A stretch of DNA of 64,000 bases from Jannaschia seohaensis (GCF_900116765.1 NZ_UETC01000001.1:620001-684000); one strand, 5' to 3'; positions 1 through 8,196 are shown, numbered from the stretch's first letter. The notes: generated by a model from the letters alone, not told the origin. Numbers and translations are program-made.

Positions 1-734
1 TCGGTGCGGGCCTTTCGTGGAAGCGGGAGCCAATAGGGAACGCGGGCGCGATAGGCGGTAAAGCGGTCCCCGTAGATCTTGGAGAAGCGCCGCTCCTTGT
101 GGAGGGGCGCGAGGACGCAATAGCCGGTCCAAAGCATCGCCAGGGCCAGCTGGTCGGGCGTGTAGGTCGGCATCGTCCAGAGCGTGAGGGCGAAGCCCAG
201 ATAGATGGGCTGCCGGATGACGCGGTAGAGCCCGGTCTCGGGCATGTCGGGAAAGACGGGGCTGCGGTCGCGCGCCATGGCGAGCCAGCCGAGCATCCCC
301 GATTGCAGTTGGAGCCCGCTTTGCAGGATGGCGAGGCTCAGAAGGCCCCAGGCGGCGGCGAAGAGGCCGCACATGAGCCAGTAGACGGCGCCCTCGGCCT
401 GCCACAGGACGATGCCCGTGGGCGTCCAGAAGGCAAAGACCAGGGCCAACTGCACGGAGGCGATCAGGGCGTAGCTCGTGGTCGCCAGCCGCGGGTCGGG
501 GCCGATCCGCGCGAGGAACCTGCGCCCCCTCCCGGTCAGCAGCAGCGAATGCGCCAGCGGAAACTGCGCCACAAGCGCGAGGTTGGCGAGCGCCGCCCAG
601 GGCCAGGGCGCCGCACCCCAGCTGCGGGTCAGGCCGTGGAACAGGTGGTAGATCATCAGCCCCACGCCGAGCGCGAAGAGCCCGTGACAGGCCGCGCCCC
701 AGGCCAGGGCGAGAAGGAGTCGTTTCGCATTCAT
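1..734 (-). CDS. Isoprenylcysteine methyltransferase-like integral membrane protein (3' end outside window)
   Basis: Reading leftward from an ATG at 734 gives about 244 codons with no stop before the window edge, so the C-terminus is missing. The protein starts MNAKRLLLALAWG and has several hydrophobic segments. Near the visible end it carries E-R-R-F-x-K-I-Y-G-D-R-F-x-x-Y-R-x-R-V-P, the pattern typical of the ICMT/PEMT/NnrU-like membrane methyltransferase fold, where the conserved Glu/Arg and the YG..F..Y stretch bind S-adenosylmethionine. The substrate cannot be inferred; bacterial members methylate lipids or unknown targets. The start is the first ATG after the intergenic region shared with the small gene at 907. 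Family assignment is from recalled motifs and is fairly good; function is uncertain. Confidence 0.7.
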   Translation of the reverse strand, partial: MNAKRLLLALAWGAACHGLFALGVGLMIYHLFHGLTRSWGAAPWPWAALANLALVAQFPLAHSLLLTGRGRRFLARIGPDPRLATTSYALIASVQLALVFAFWTPTGIVLWQAEGAVYWLMCGLFAAAWGLLSLAILQSGLQLQSGMLGWLAMARDRSPVFPDMPETGLYRVIRQPIYLGFALTLWTMPTYTPDQLALAMLWTGYCVLAPLHKERRFSKIYGDRFTAYRARVPYWLPLPRKART

Positions 735-906
735 GATGGCGCGGCAGATAGTGCGGTCGCGCCCCCCGGGAAGCGACGCGATGTCTCGGGCCCGGCACCG
801 TTTCCGGGGGCGGGGCGATCCTGTCACGGCGGCGTGATTTGCGCCGCGCGGCAATTCGCGCGATGCTAATGAACCGTTCCGTTCAGTTGCCCACGGGAGA
901 TGCGAG

Positions 907-1047
907 ATGACCGAACGTTTGTCCAACCTGCGTCTGTTGGCGCTGATCCTCGCGATCGCGGCCGGGCTGATCCTGGAGGCGAAGGCCGAGGACCGGCGCG
1001 CTTTGGCCGAGAAGGACTGCGCCGAGATGGCGGTGCTGGTGAGCTAG
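907..1047 (+). CDS. Small predicted membrane or secreted peptide, 46 aa
   Basis: A short frame begins at ATG 907, preceded by a GGGAGA purine stretch at 895-900, and ends at TAG 1045-1047, two bases before the yggT stop on the other strand. The peptide begins MTERLSNLRLLALILAIAAG: a basic N-terminus and one hydrophobic segment (about residues 8-24), then a charged tail with one Cys. This looks like a signal peptide or single-pass microprotein. No family is recognised. Support is positional (it fills the gap up to yggT) and compositional only. Confidence 0.4.
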   Translation: MTERLSNLRLLALILAIAAGLILEAKAEDRRALAEKDCAEMAVLVS

Positions 1048-1049
1048 GC

Positions 1050-1346
1050 TCAGAAGCCCATCGCCGCCTGCGCGCGCAGGTCCCCGAAGATCATCTGCAG
1101 GATGATGATGCCCAGGATGAACACCAGCGGCGCCAGGTCCAGGCCGCCGGTCGCGGGGAGGATGCCGCGGATCCGCGAATAGGCGGGTTCCAGGATGCGG
1201 TTCAGCCCGTCCCAAAGCTGGCCCACGATCGGCTGATGCAGGTTCAGCACCCCGAAGGTGATGAGCCACGACATGATAATGTGCGCGACGGCGAACCACC
1301 AAGCGACGTTCAGTAGAAGCAGGACAATGTCGATCAGGGTGCTCAT
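1050..1346 (-). CDS. YggT family membrane protein
   Basis: 98 aa from ATG 1346. Two hydrophobic blocks (about residues 3-35 and 70-92) flank the central stretch W-D-G-L-N-R-I-L-E-P-x-Y-x-x-I-R, the signature of the YggT family. YggT proteins are small inner-membrane proteins linked to osmotic-stress tolerance and to cell division or membrane organisation; the biochemical role is unsettled. A longer open frame exists upstream, but MSTLIDIVLLLL is the usual family start. Its 3' end nearly abuts the small gene on the opposite strand. Confident in the family. Confidence 0.9.
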   Translation of the reverse strand: MSTLIDIVLLLLNVAWWFAVAHIIMSWLITFGVLNLHQPIVGQLWDGLNRILEPAYSRIRGILPATGGLDLAPLVFILGIIILQMIFGDLRAQAAMGF

Positions 1347-1452
1347 GCGGGTCTCCGTTTGTCCGCTCTGAGGTAGGCGCGCTCCGGGGCGCTTGCAAGC
1401 CGGACGCGAGGTCGTGCTTGACGCGCCCCGGGCGCGGTCGCAGGCCCCCGGC

Positions 1453-1995
1453 ATGTATCCCGTCTTTCGCCTCGCCTTGCAGATCTGGCGCCAGCGCCGC
1501 GCGCCGCGCATGTCCCTCACCGACACCCATGTCAGCCATCACCTCTGTTGGCCCTGGGATCTGGACGGCTTCGCCGAACTCAACAACGGGCGGACCCTGA
1601 CGCTCTATGATCTGGGGCGGTTCGGCGCGGGGGCGCGGACCGGCCTGATGGAGGTGCTGCGGACGCGGCGCTGGGGTCTGGCGGTGGCGGGGGCGTCGGT
1701 GCGCTACCGCAAGCGGGTGACGGCGTTCCAGCGGATCGAGATGCGCACGCGCTGCGTGGGCTGGGACGCTCGCTTCGTCTACATCTTGCAGTCGATGTGG
1801 GTGAAGGGCGTCTGCACCAGCGAGGCGCTGCTGCGCACCGCCGTGACCTCGCCGGCGGGCACGCTCCCGCCCGCGCAGGTGGTCGAGGCTCTGGGCTGGC
1901 GCGGGGCCGCGCCGGACCTGCCCGGCTGGGTCGCGGCCTGGGTCGCGGCGGAGGCCAGGCGCCCCTGGCCGCCGGAGGATGCTCTCAGCGTCTGA
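1453..1995 (+). CDS. Acyl-CoA thioesterase-like protein (4HBT/THEM6 type)
   Basis: 180 aa from ATG 1453 (MYPVFRLALQIW); the frame is open further upstream, but the hydrophobic start followed by RRAP is the usual form. The stretch W-P-W-D-L-D-x-F-x-E-L-N-N-G-R-x-L-x-L-Y-D matches the single-domain hot-dog thioesterases related to THEM6/YbgC-like proteins, where D and N-N-G/A-R line the active site. Predicted to hydrolyse a thioester of unknown acyl group. It converges on the following minus-strand gene with only 22 bp between stops. Good family confidence, substrate unknown. Confidence 0.75.
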   Translation: MYPVFRLALQIWRQRRAPRMSLTDTHVSHHLCWPWDLDGFAELNNGRTLTLYDLGRFGAGARTGLMEVLRTRRWGLAVAGASVRYRKRVTAFQRIEMRTRCVGWDARFVYILQSMWVKGVCTSEALLRTAVTSPAGTLPPAQVVEALGWRGAAPDLPGWVAAWVAAEARRPWPPEDALSV

Positions 1996-2017
1996 TCCGC
2001 GTGGCCAGGGGCCGCGT

Positions 2018-2680
2018 TCACTCGGCGGCGACGTCCTGTCCGCTGCCGTTCGGCTTCGGGCTGCGCTTAGGCGCGGTCGCCTTGGCCGCCCCTTTCCGAG
2101 GGCTCTGCGGCGCCTTGGCAGCCGCCTTGCGCGGCGTCCGCACCTTGGGCTTCGAGACGGCATCCACCGCACCCGAGGGCTCCGCCGCGCTTTGCGGGGC
2201 CTTGGCCGGGGGCTTGGCCCGGGCCGCGGTCTTGCGGGCGGTCGTCTTGGGAGCCGTCTTGGCGGCGGTCTTTCGGCGCTTGGGCTGCGCCTTGGCGGCC
2301 GGTTTCTGCGGCGCTTGGGTGGCGGGCGCCTCCGCTTTCGCCGGGGCGGGCTCGGGCGCGACGGGCACGACGCTCTCCGCTGCGACGGGGGGCGTCGCCT
2401 CCGGTTGGGCCGGGCTTTGGGGCGCGGGCTTGGCGACCGGAGCGGCGGCCGTCTTGGCCGTCGCGGTCCGGCCCCGGGCGCTGTCGGCTTTCCGGGGAGC
2501 ATGGGGCCCCTTCGCGACGGTGTCCCAAAAATCGAGCGTGCCGCGGGTGAAGACCGTCGAGACCGCGAGCGTATCGCGGGTCTGGCGGGCCCAGGCGGCG
2601 GTCAGGCGGGCGGAAAACTCGATCGTGGCGATCGGCGGCAACAAGCTGGCGGCGGCGGCACGGTGGAGCATCGGGGTCAT
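2018..2680 (-). CDS. Hypothetical protein with long Lys/Ala/Pro-rich histone-H1-like tail
   Basis: 220 aa from ATG 2680. The first ~65 residues look globular/amphipathic (ARLTAAWARQTRDTLAV...FWDTVAKG) and loosely resemble the N-terminus of phasins. From about residue 65 the chain is almost entirely K, A, P, T and R (for example KRRKTAAKTAPKTTARKTAA), like histone H1 or the tails of alphaproteobacterial nucleoid and PHB-granule proteins. It could bind DNA or a polyhydroxyalkanoate granule surface; the sequence does not decide. The frame is real by codon pattern: the repetitive tail is coherent only in this frame. The frames on the other strand here are GC shadows. Confidence 0.65.
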   Translation of the reverse strand: MTPMLHRAAAASLLPPIATIEFSARLTAAWARQTRDTLAVSTVFTRGTLDFWDTVAKGPHAPRKADSARGRTATAKTAAAPVAKPAPQSPAQPEATPPVAAESVVPVAPEPAPAKAEAPATQAPQKPAAKAQPKRRKTAAKTAPKTTARKTAARAKPPAKAPQSAAEPSGAVDAVSKPKVRTPRKAAAKAPQSPRKGAAKATAPKRSPKPNGSGQDVAAE

Positions 2681-2761
2681 CGGGGGCCTCGTCTTGTTTC
2701 GATACGCGTGTCCTAGGCCCAGATGGTAAAGGCCCGGCCCGTTTGAAGCACCGTGCGCGCA

Positions 2762-2792
2762 AATTAAACGCCCGCGCCAAGCGGCGCGGGCG
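2762..2792 (-). terminator. Rho-independent terminator for azoR
   Basis: Perfect 10-bp stem CGCCCGCGCC (2769-2778) and GGCGCGGGCG (2783-2792) with a 4-nt loop. Read leftward it is followed by TTTAATT (2768-2762). It lies about 65 bp beyond the azoR stop, so it fits as that gene's terminator. Confidence 0.8.
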
Positions 2793-2857
2793 TGGATCGG
2801 GGACGATTTGCCACCGATGGCGGCGGGTTGCCCGTGGGGCAGGCAGCCCGAAAAGCG

Positions 2858-3436
2858 TCAGGCGGCCAGCTTCGCCAGCTGGGCCTCGGCCTTGCCCATG
2901 GCGGCTTCGGCGTCGATCATCAGCGTGTCGGCGGTGATGAAGGTCACGTCGGTGATGCCGAGGAAGCCCAGCATGTGCCGCAGATAGGGCGACGCGAAGT
3001 CGATGGGCGACCCCTCCTGGGTGCCGCCCGAGGCCATAGCGACGATCGCGCGCTTGCCCTTGAGCAGGCCTTCGGGGCCGTTCTCGGTATAGCGGAAAGT
3101 GACGCCGGCGCGGGCGACCAGATCGATCCAGGCCTTGAGCGCGGCGGGCACCGAGAAGTTATAGACCGGCAGCCCGATCACCACCGTGTCGGCGGCCTGA
3201 AGCTGCGCCACCAGCGCGTCGGACTGGGCCAGCGCCTCGCGCTGCGCCTCGCTGCGCTCCTCGGCGGGGGTGAAGTTGGAGTGCATCCAGGTCTCGGTGA
3301 TCTGCGGCAGCGGCGTGCGCGCCAGGTCGAGATGGGTCACCTCACCGTCGAGCATGTCGACGATACGGCCGGTGAGGTCGCGGCTGACGGAGCCGTCGAA
3401 GCGGGCGGAGCTGTCAATGCGGAGGATCTGGGTCAT
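2858..3436 (-). CDS. azoR: FMN-dependent NADH-azoreductase
   Basis: 192 aa from ATG 3436, the normal AzoR length. It has the flavodoxin-like pattern: MTQILRIDSSAR with Ser/Arg residues (9-20) for the FMN phosphate, and PVYNFSVPAALKAWID (90-105), the family's flavin and substrate loop. AzoR enzymes reduce quinones, azo and nitro compounds with NADH in the cytoplasm and protect against thiol or quinone stress. It is divergent from a LysR regulator with 154 bp between starts, the usual arrangement for a LysR-controlled azoR. A strong terminator follows. High confidence. Confidence 0.92.
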   Translation of the reverse strand: MTQILRIDSSARFDGSVSRDLTGRIVDMLDGEVTHLDLARTPLPQITETWMHSNFTPAEERSEAQREALAQSDALVAQLQAADTVVIGLPVYNFSVPAALKAWIDLVARAGVTFRYTENGPEGLLKGKRAIVAMASGGTQEGSPIDFASPYLRHMLGFLGITDVTFITADTLMIDAEAAMGKAEAQLAKLAA

Positions 3437-3499
3437 GGCGGGTCTCGCTGTTGGATGGTGCTGGGGGGAAGATTGGCGCGGCCCGGGCGCGGAACAATT

Positions 3500-3552
3500 C
3501 GCACATTTTCCGCATGACCTGTGCGTATGTGCGGGAAACCTTGCTATGTGCG
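3500..3552. promoter_or_regulatory. Candidate LysR operator region between azoR and lysR
   Basis: The shared intergenic region holds CGCACA (3500-3505) and TGTGCG (3520-3525) as an inverted pair 14 bp apart, plus two more TGTGCG copies at 3528-3533 and 3547-3552. Dyad plus extra half-sites in a divergent LysR/target spacer is what a LysR-type regulator normally binds. Binding itself is inferred. Confidence 0.4.
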
Positions 3553-3590
3553 CCGATGCGAGGTTACCTGCGCACGAACGGAGGGCTGCG

Positions 3591-4484
3591 ATGGCATTCG
3601 ACAATTGGGACGAGGTGCGCACCGCCTATCAGGTCGCGCGGCTGGGAACGGTCTCGGGCGCGGCGCAGGCGCTGGGCGTGCATCACGCCACGGTGATCCG
3701 CCATGTCGACAGCCTGGAGGCCAAGCTGGGCACCAAGCTGTTCCAGCGCCATGCCCGCGGCTACACGCCCACCGAGGCGGGGCAGGATCTGCTCAAGGTC
3801 GCGCAATCGACCGACGATCAGCTGCAACAGCTGGCCAACCGCATCCACGGCCGCGGCAACGAGGTGACGGGCGAACTGATCATCACCTCCCTCGCCGTGC
3901 TGGCCCCGCTGCTCTCGCCCGCGCTGGCCGCTTTTCGCGAGGAGCACCCGGATCTGACCATCAAGTTCCTGACCGACGAGCGGCTCTTCCGCCTCGAATA
4001 TGGCGAGGCCCATGTCGCCATCCGAGCGGGCAACCCGCCCGACCAGCCGGACAACGTGGTGCAGAAATTCTACCTTCAGGGTTTCGGTCTCTACGCCTCC
4101 AAGGATTACATCGCGCGCCACGGCCGCCCGGAGAGCCTGGAGGATGTGGGCGACCACGTGTTCATCGGGTCCGCCGACGAGGTGCCGCGCGCGCCTTTCT
4201 TCGCCTGGCTGAAGAAACACATCCCGGCCAGGAATATCGGCTATCAGATCAACCAGATCACTGCCGCGCGCCCGGCGGTGCAGGCGGGTCTCGGCATCGG
4301 CTTTTCGACGACTTGGGCAGAGGCGGATGAAGAGGATGTCGAGATGGTGTTCGCGCCGCGCCCGGAATGGAACTCGCAGCTCTGGCTCGTCACCCATGTC
4401 GACCTGCACCGCACGGCCAAGGTCCAGACCTTCGTGACCTTCCTCAAGGAGTGGGCAAAGCGATGGCCCGAGCTTGAGGACTGA
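3591..4484 (+). CDS. LysR family transcriptional regulator (probable azoR regulator)
   Basis: 297 aa from ATG 3591, preceded by GAGGG; the frame is open far upstream, but the family start MAFDNWDEVRTAYQVARLG fits here. N-terminal winged helix-turn-helix at about residues 5-62 (GTVSGAAQALGVHHATVIRHV, then L-G-T-K-L-F-Q-R), then a periplasmic-binding-protein-like effector domain (from about 90). Transcribed away from azoR, which it most likely controls. The ligand is unknown, probably a quinone or electrophile if it follows other AzoR regulators. Its 3' end overlaps the next gene's TTG start by 11 bp. Confidence 0.88.
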   Translation: MAFDNWDEVRTAYQVARLGTVSGAAQALGVHHATVIRHVDSLEAKLGTKLFQRHARGYTPTEAGQDLLKVAQSTDDQLQQLANRIHGRGNEVTGELIITSLAVLAPLLSPALAAFREEHPDLTIKFLTDERLFRLEYGEAHVAIRAGNPPDQPDNVVQKFYLQGFGLYASKDYIARHGRPESLEDVGDHVFIGSADEVPRAPFFAWLKKHIPARNIGYQINQITAARPAVQAGLGIGFSTTWAEADEEDVEMVFAPRPEWNSQLWLVTHVDLHRTAKVQTFVTFLKEWAKRWPELED

Positions 4485-5358
4485 CGCCATCCCCGAGGCC
4501 CTGCGCGGACATCTCGCGATGTTCCTGGCCTCGGCGCTGATCGCGGGCAGCTTTCCCATCGGCGCGGCCGCGGCCAACGACATTTCTCCCATGGCGCTCA
4601 ACGCGGTGCGGTTCGTCATCGCGGCGGGGGTGATCGGCGTAGCGGTCGTGCTGACCGGCGGCGTACCGCGCGCGGCGCTGGCGGCGCCCTGGCGCTACGG
4701 CGTCCTGGGCGGCGTGTTCGGCTGCTATTTCGTCCTCATGTTCGAGGGGCTCAAGACGGCCGCGCCGGTCTCGGCGGCGGCGGTCTTCACGCTGACGCCG
4801 GTGATGGCGGCGGGGTTCGGCTGGCTCTTGTTGCGGCAGATCTCGGGGGCGCGCATCCTGGGCGCGCTGGCGCTGGGGGCGGTGGGCGCGCTCTGGGTCA
4901 TCTTCGGCGGCGGCGACGCGGAGGGCGCGGCGCTGGGCCGGGGCGAGGCGATCTATTTCGCGGGCTGCGTCGCCCACGCGCTCTATACTCCGCTGGTGCG
5001 CCTGCTCAATCGTGGCGAGCGGGCGGTCGTCTTCACCTTCGGGACGCTGGTGGCGGGGGCGGTGCTGCTCTGCACGCTGGGCGCGCCGGCGCTGGCGGCG
5101 ACGGAGTGGACCACGTTGCCGTCCCGAGTCTGGGTCGCGATCCTATACACCGCCGTGGCGGCCAGCGCGGCGAGCTTCGTCTTGCTGCAATACGCGACCC
5201 TGCGCCTGCCGTCCTCCAAGGTGATGGCGTATACCTATCTGGTGCCGTCCTGGGTGATCGTCTGGACGTTGGCGCTGGGCGGGGGCGCCCCGCCGCTGGT
5301 GCAGTTGGGCGGGGTCGCCGTGACGGCGGCGGCGCTCGTCCTGCTGCTACGGGACTGA
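4474..5358 (+). CDS. EamA/DMT-superfamily transporter
   Basis: About 294 aa with ten hydrophobic segments in two EamA halves (L-A-M-F-L-A-S-A-L-I-A-G-S-F-P-I-G at the start; A-I-L-Y-T-A-V-A-A-S in the second half). Drug/metabolite exporters of this type export amino acids, metabolites or toxins with proton exchange. The start is uncertain: TTG 4474 overlaps the lysR end and keeps the full first helix; ATG 4519 is the first ATG. Co-directional overlap with lysR suggests co-transcription and possibly export of the compound sensed by that regulator (inference). Confidence 0.85.
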   Translation: MRTDAIPEALRGHLAMFLASALIAGSFPIGAAAANDISPMALNAVRFVIAAGVIGVAVVLTGGVPRAALAAPWRYGVLGGVFGCYFVLMFEGLKTAAPVSAAAVFTLTPVMAAGFGWLLLRQISGARILGALALGAVGALWVIFGGGDAEGAALGRGEAIYFAGCVAHALYTPLVRLLNRGERAVVFTFGTLVAGAVLLCTLGAPALAATEWTTLPSRVWVAILYTAVAASAASFVLLQYATLRLPSSKVMAYTYLVPSWVIVWTLALGGGAPPLVQLGGVAVTAAALVLLLRD

Positions 5359-5412
5359 GGCCGCCGATCCTTCGCCCTCAGGGCCCTTGGAAGGGTCGAG
5401 GCGCGTCTGCCC

Positions 5413-5459
5413 CTTCTTCCCTGCATAAATATCCCGGGGGTCCGGGGGCTGGCCCCCGG
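5413..5459 (-). repeat. Structured intergenic repeat, subfamily A, copy 1
   Basis: On the minus strand: hairpin CCGGGGGC-CA-GCCCCCGG (5442-5459), then the core GGATATTTATGCAGGGAAGAAG (5413-5434, given here as two joined blocks GGATATTTATG and CAGGGAAGAAG). The same core occurs at 13536-13557 and 56476-56497. It lies between the convergent EamA and peroxiredoxin genes and may end transcription from both sides. Confidence 0.75.
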
Positions 5460-5505
5460 TCCCGCCCGCACCGCCAGAGCGGCGATGCGGAGCGGAGGGC
5501 CGGCC

Positions 5506-5994
5506 TTACAGCGTCTTGAGCAGCGTCTCGGCGTCCGAGACCTCCATCACGCCCGGGCTCTCCTCGACGTTGAGCGCCTTGACCGTGCCGTCCTCGACCA
5601 GCATTCCGTAGCGCCGGGAGCGCCCGATCAGGCCGGCGGGCGGTGCGTCGAAATCGAGGCCCATGGCCTTGGTGAAGCTTCCGTCCGCATCGGCCAGCAT
5701 ATGAATGCCTGCCTCGGTGGCGCCGGTCGCCTCGCCCCAGGCCTTCAGGACGAAGGGGTCGTTGACCGAGATGCAAACGATCGCGTCCACGCCCTTCTCC
5801 GCAAGCTGGTCCTTGGCCTGGATATAGCTGGGCACATGCGCCGCCGAGCAGGTGGGCGTGAACGCCCCTGGCACGGCGAAGATGGCGACGGTCTTGCCGG
5901 CCGTCAGCTCCGACAGGCTGACGGTCTCGGGGCCCTCGCCGCCGATGCGGATGAGGTTGGCCTCGGGCAGCTTGTCGCCGGTGGAGATGGTCAT
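5506..5994 (-). CDS. Peroxiredoxin, Prx5/AhpE-like redoxin type
   Basis: 162 aa from ATG 5994. The motif P-G-A-F-T-P-T-C-S (42-50) has the peroxidatic Cys49 in the context typical of the Prx5 group (Type II peroxiredoxins). The length and the TISTGDKLPEANL start match. It reduces H2O2, alkyl hydroperoxides or peroxynitrite in the cytosol using glutaredoxin, glutathione or thioredoxin. It is divergent from the flavoprotein at 6071 with 76 bp between starts, and convergent with the EamA gene across a structured repeat. High confidence. Confidence 0.92.
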   Translation of the reverse strand: MTISTGDKLPEANLIRIGGEGPETVSLSELTAGKTVAIFAVPGAFTPTCSAAHVPSYIQAKDQLAEKGVDAIVCISVNDPFVLKAWGEATGATEAGIHMLADADGSFTKAMGLDFDAPPAGLIGRSRRYGMLVEDGTVKALNVEESPGVMEVSDAETLLKTL

Positions 5995-6070
5995 GTCGCG
6001 TCCCTCGCGTTTGTATTGTCCTGGCGGAGTATTATAGCTGCCCGCGACAGACCGACCAGGGAGCACCGCC

Positions 6071-7270
6071 ATGGATCACATCGCCGTCGTCGGCGCGGGA
6101 CAAGCCGGCGCCAGCGCCGTGGAGACGCTGCGAAAGGAGGGCTTCGCGGGCCGGCTCACCCTCTGGGGCGACGAGCCGCATCTGCCTTATCAGCGTCCGC
6201 CGCTCTCGAAGGCGTATCTGCTGGGCGAGATGGAGCGGGAGCGGCTGTATCTGCGGCCCCGGACCTTCTACGACGAACATGGGGTGGAGCTGCATCTGGG
6301 CGAGCGGGTGACGGCGCTCGACCCGGCCGCGCGGACCCTGACCCATGGGGGCGGGACGGAAGGCTGGGACGCGGCGATCCTGGCCACCGGCTCCGCCGCG
6401 AACACCTTGCCGGAGCGCTGCACCGCGGGCCTGCCCGGCACCCGGGTGATCCGGACCTTGGCCGATATCGACGCGCTCGCCCCCGAGATGGTGCCGGGGC
6501 GGCGGCTGCTGGTGGTCGGCGGCGGCTATATCGGGCTGGAGGCGGCGGCGGTCGCGCGCAAGATGGGCCTGGAGGTCGTTCTGGTGGAGTTGAGCGCCCG
6601 CCTGCTGTCGCGCGTCGCCTGCGAGGAGACGGCCGCCTGGTTCCGCGCGCTGCACCGCGATCACGGCGTGGACCTGCGCGAGGGGGTCGGGCTCGACACG
6701 CTGCTGGGCGGGGGCCGGATCGAGGGCGCGCGGCTGACCGACGGGACCGAGATCGCCGTCGACCTGGTGCTGGCCGGGATCGGCGCCCATGCGGTCACCG
6801 ACTTGGCCGAGGCGGCGGGGCTCACCTGCGCGAACGGCGTCGTGGTCGATGAGATGGGCCGGACCTCGGCGGCGGGTGTCTGGGCGGCGGGCGATTGCGC
6901 CGCCTTCCCGTGGAAGGGCGACCACGTCCGGCTCGAAAGCGTCCCGCACGCGATCGACCATGCCCAGGCCGTGGCCCGCAATGTGCTGGGGGCGGAGGCG
7001 CCCTATGTCGCCAAGCCCTGGTTCTGGTCGGACCAATATGAGGTCAAGCTCCAGATCGCGGGGCTCAATACCGGGTTCGACCGGGTGGTGGTGCGCGAGG
7101 ATGCGGGGCGGTCGCACTGGTATTATGCGGGCGACCGCTTGCTGGCGGTGGACGCGATGAACGACCCGCGCGCCTATATGGTCGGCAAACGCCTGATCGA
7201 AGCCGGCCGGTCGCCCGATCCGGCGGCGGTGGCCGATGGCTCGGTCCCGGTCAAGAACCTGATGGCGTGA
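6071..7270 (+). CDS. FAD-dependent NAD(P)H oxidoreductase (ferredoxin/rubredoxin-reductase type)
   Basis: 399 aa from ATG 6071. FAD-binding GAGQAG (8-13), the family loop P-Y-Q-R-P-P-L-S-K, NAD(P)-binding G-G-G-Y-I-G-L-E-A-A near residue 150, W-A-A-G-D-C-A near 275, L-E-S-V-P-H-A-I-D-H and P-W-F-W-S-D-Q-Y. These are the hallmarks of rhodocoxin/putidaredoxin reductase-type flavoproteins, which pass electrons from NAD(P)H to a small ferredoxin feeding a P450 or dioxygenase. No ferredoxin or oxygenase lies next to it here, so the partner is unknown. rsmD follows 10 bp downstream and is probably co-transcribed. Confidence 0.9.
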   Translation: MDHIAVVGAGQAGASAVETLRKEGFAGRLTLWGDEPHLPYQRPPLSKAYLLGEMERERLYLRPRTFYDEHGVELHLGERVTALDPAARTLTHGGGTEGWDAAILATGSAANTLPERCTAGLPGTRVIRTLADIDALAPEMVPGRRLLVVGGGYIGLEAAAVARKMGLEVVLVELSARLLSRVACEETAAWFRALHRDHGVDLREGVGLDTLLGGGRIEGARLTDGTEIAVDLVLAGIGAHAVTDLAEAAGLTCANGVVVDEMGRTSAAGVWAAGDCAAFPWKGDHVRLESVPHAIDHAQAVARNVLGAEAPYVAKPWFWSDQYEVKLQIAGLNTGFDRVVVREDAGRSHWYYAGDRLLAVDAMNDPRAYMVGKRLIEAGRSPDPAAVADGSVPVKNLMA

Positions 7271-7280
7271 GGCCCAACGT

Positions 7281-7829
7281 ATGAGGATCGTCGGAGGGCG
7301 TTGGCGCGGCCGCCGCCTGGCCTCGGTGGGCAAGGGCGACGCGGCCGCCCGGCTGCGCCCCACCACCGACCGGGTGCGGGAGGCGATCTTCAACCTGATC
7401 CAGAACGGCGGCTATGGCGCGGCTCTTGACGGGACGCGGGTGCTGGACGTCTTCGCGGGCACCGGCGCGCTGGGGCTGGAGGCGCTGAGCCGGGGCGCGG
7501 CGGAGGCCACCTTCATCGAGCAGGGGCGCGCCGCGCTGGCCTTGCTGCGGGAGAACGTGGCCCTGCTGGACGCGCCCGCGCGCATCCTGGCCCGCGATGC
7601 GCGCCGCCCCGGGCCGGGCACGCCCCACGACCTGATCCTGATGGATCCGCCCTATGGCCGGGGCCTGGGCGAGGCGGCGATGGCCGCTCTGCTGGCCCAG
7701 GGCTGGGTCGCGCCGGGGGCCCTGATCGTCTGGGAAGACGCCGCCGCTCCGGTCCTGCCCGAAGGCCTCGTCCAGCTCGACAGCCGAACCTATGGCGGGA
7801 CGGTCGTGACATTGGCGGAGCGATCCTGA
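7281..7829 (+). CDS. rsmD: 16S rRNA (guanine(966)-N(2))-methyltransferase RsmD
   Basis: 182 aa. Begins MRIVGGRWRGRRL, the conserved RsmD start, then L-R-P-T-T-D-R-V-R-E-A-I-F-N (26-39), SAM-binding V-L-D-V-F-A-G-T-G-A-L-G (54-65) and catalytic D-P-P-Y (122-125). It methylates N2 of G966 (E. coli numbering) in the 30S subunit. Ten bases after the preceding flavoprotein stop, probably the same transcript. High confidence. Confidence 0.95.
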   Translation: MRIVGGRWRGRRLASVGKGDAAARLRPTTDRVREAIFNLIQNGGYGAALDGTRVLDVFAGTGALGLEALSRGAAEATFIEQGRAALALLRENVALLDAPARILARDARRPGPGTPHDLILMDPPYGRGLGEAAMAALLAQGWVAPGALIVWEDAAAPVLPEGLVQLDSRTYGGTVVTLAERS

Positions 7830-7935
7830 TCAGCTTGCCAAAAAATTGCCTCAGTATTGCGGAAAAACGTCCACGTAGCGCGCCCGACTCGGACGCGCGG
7901 AAACCGAGATCAGGAAAAAGGAGGTCGTTCCGTCG

Positions 7936-8196
7936 ATGTCGCAGCTCGAACCCGTGATCTGGCAAGTCTCCTCTCCACCCGCGCGGATCCCGGTCAGCGA
8001 TCGGGAATTGCGCCAGGCCTACCGCGCCGCCGCGCAGCAGGCAGAGGGCGAGCGGGTGCGCGGCGCCCGTGAACGGCTGCACACGCTGGGGATCACCACG
8101 GCGGTCTGCTGTGGGCTGGTGCTGAACCTCTCGAACGTCACGACGGGCCTGGAGATCAGCATCGCCGCGTTGAAGGGCCTGAGCGGGCTTCTCTGA
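7936..8196 (+). CDS. Hypothetical small protein, 86 aa
   Basis: ATG 7936 is preceded by a strong AAAAAGGAGG (7915-7924), with 11 nt spacing. The protein MSQLEPVIWQVSSPPARIPVSDRELRQAYR... has an N-terminal polar half with an Arg/Gln/Ala-rich helix (about 22-48) and a hydrophobic C-terminal stretch (about 52-70, containing two Cys). It looks like a tail-anchored or peripheral membrane protein. No family is recognised. The strong Shine-Dalgarno and clean boundaries argue that it is expressed. Confidence 0.6.
   Translation: MSQLEPVIWQVSSPPARIPVSDRELRQAYRAAAQQAEGERVRGARERLHTLGITTAVCCGLVLNLSNVTTGLEISIAALKGLSGLL

Noticed and set aside
883-2502. 539-codon minus-strand frame
   Set aside because: Crosses yggT, the thioesterase and part of the Lys-rich gene in the wrong frame; Pro/Arg-rich low complexity.
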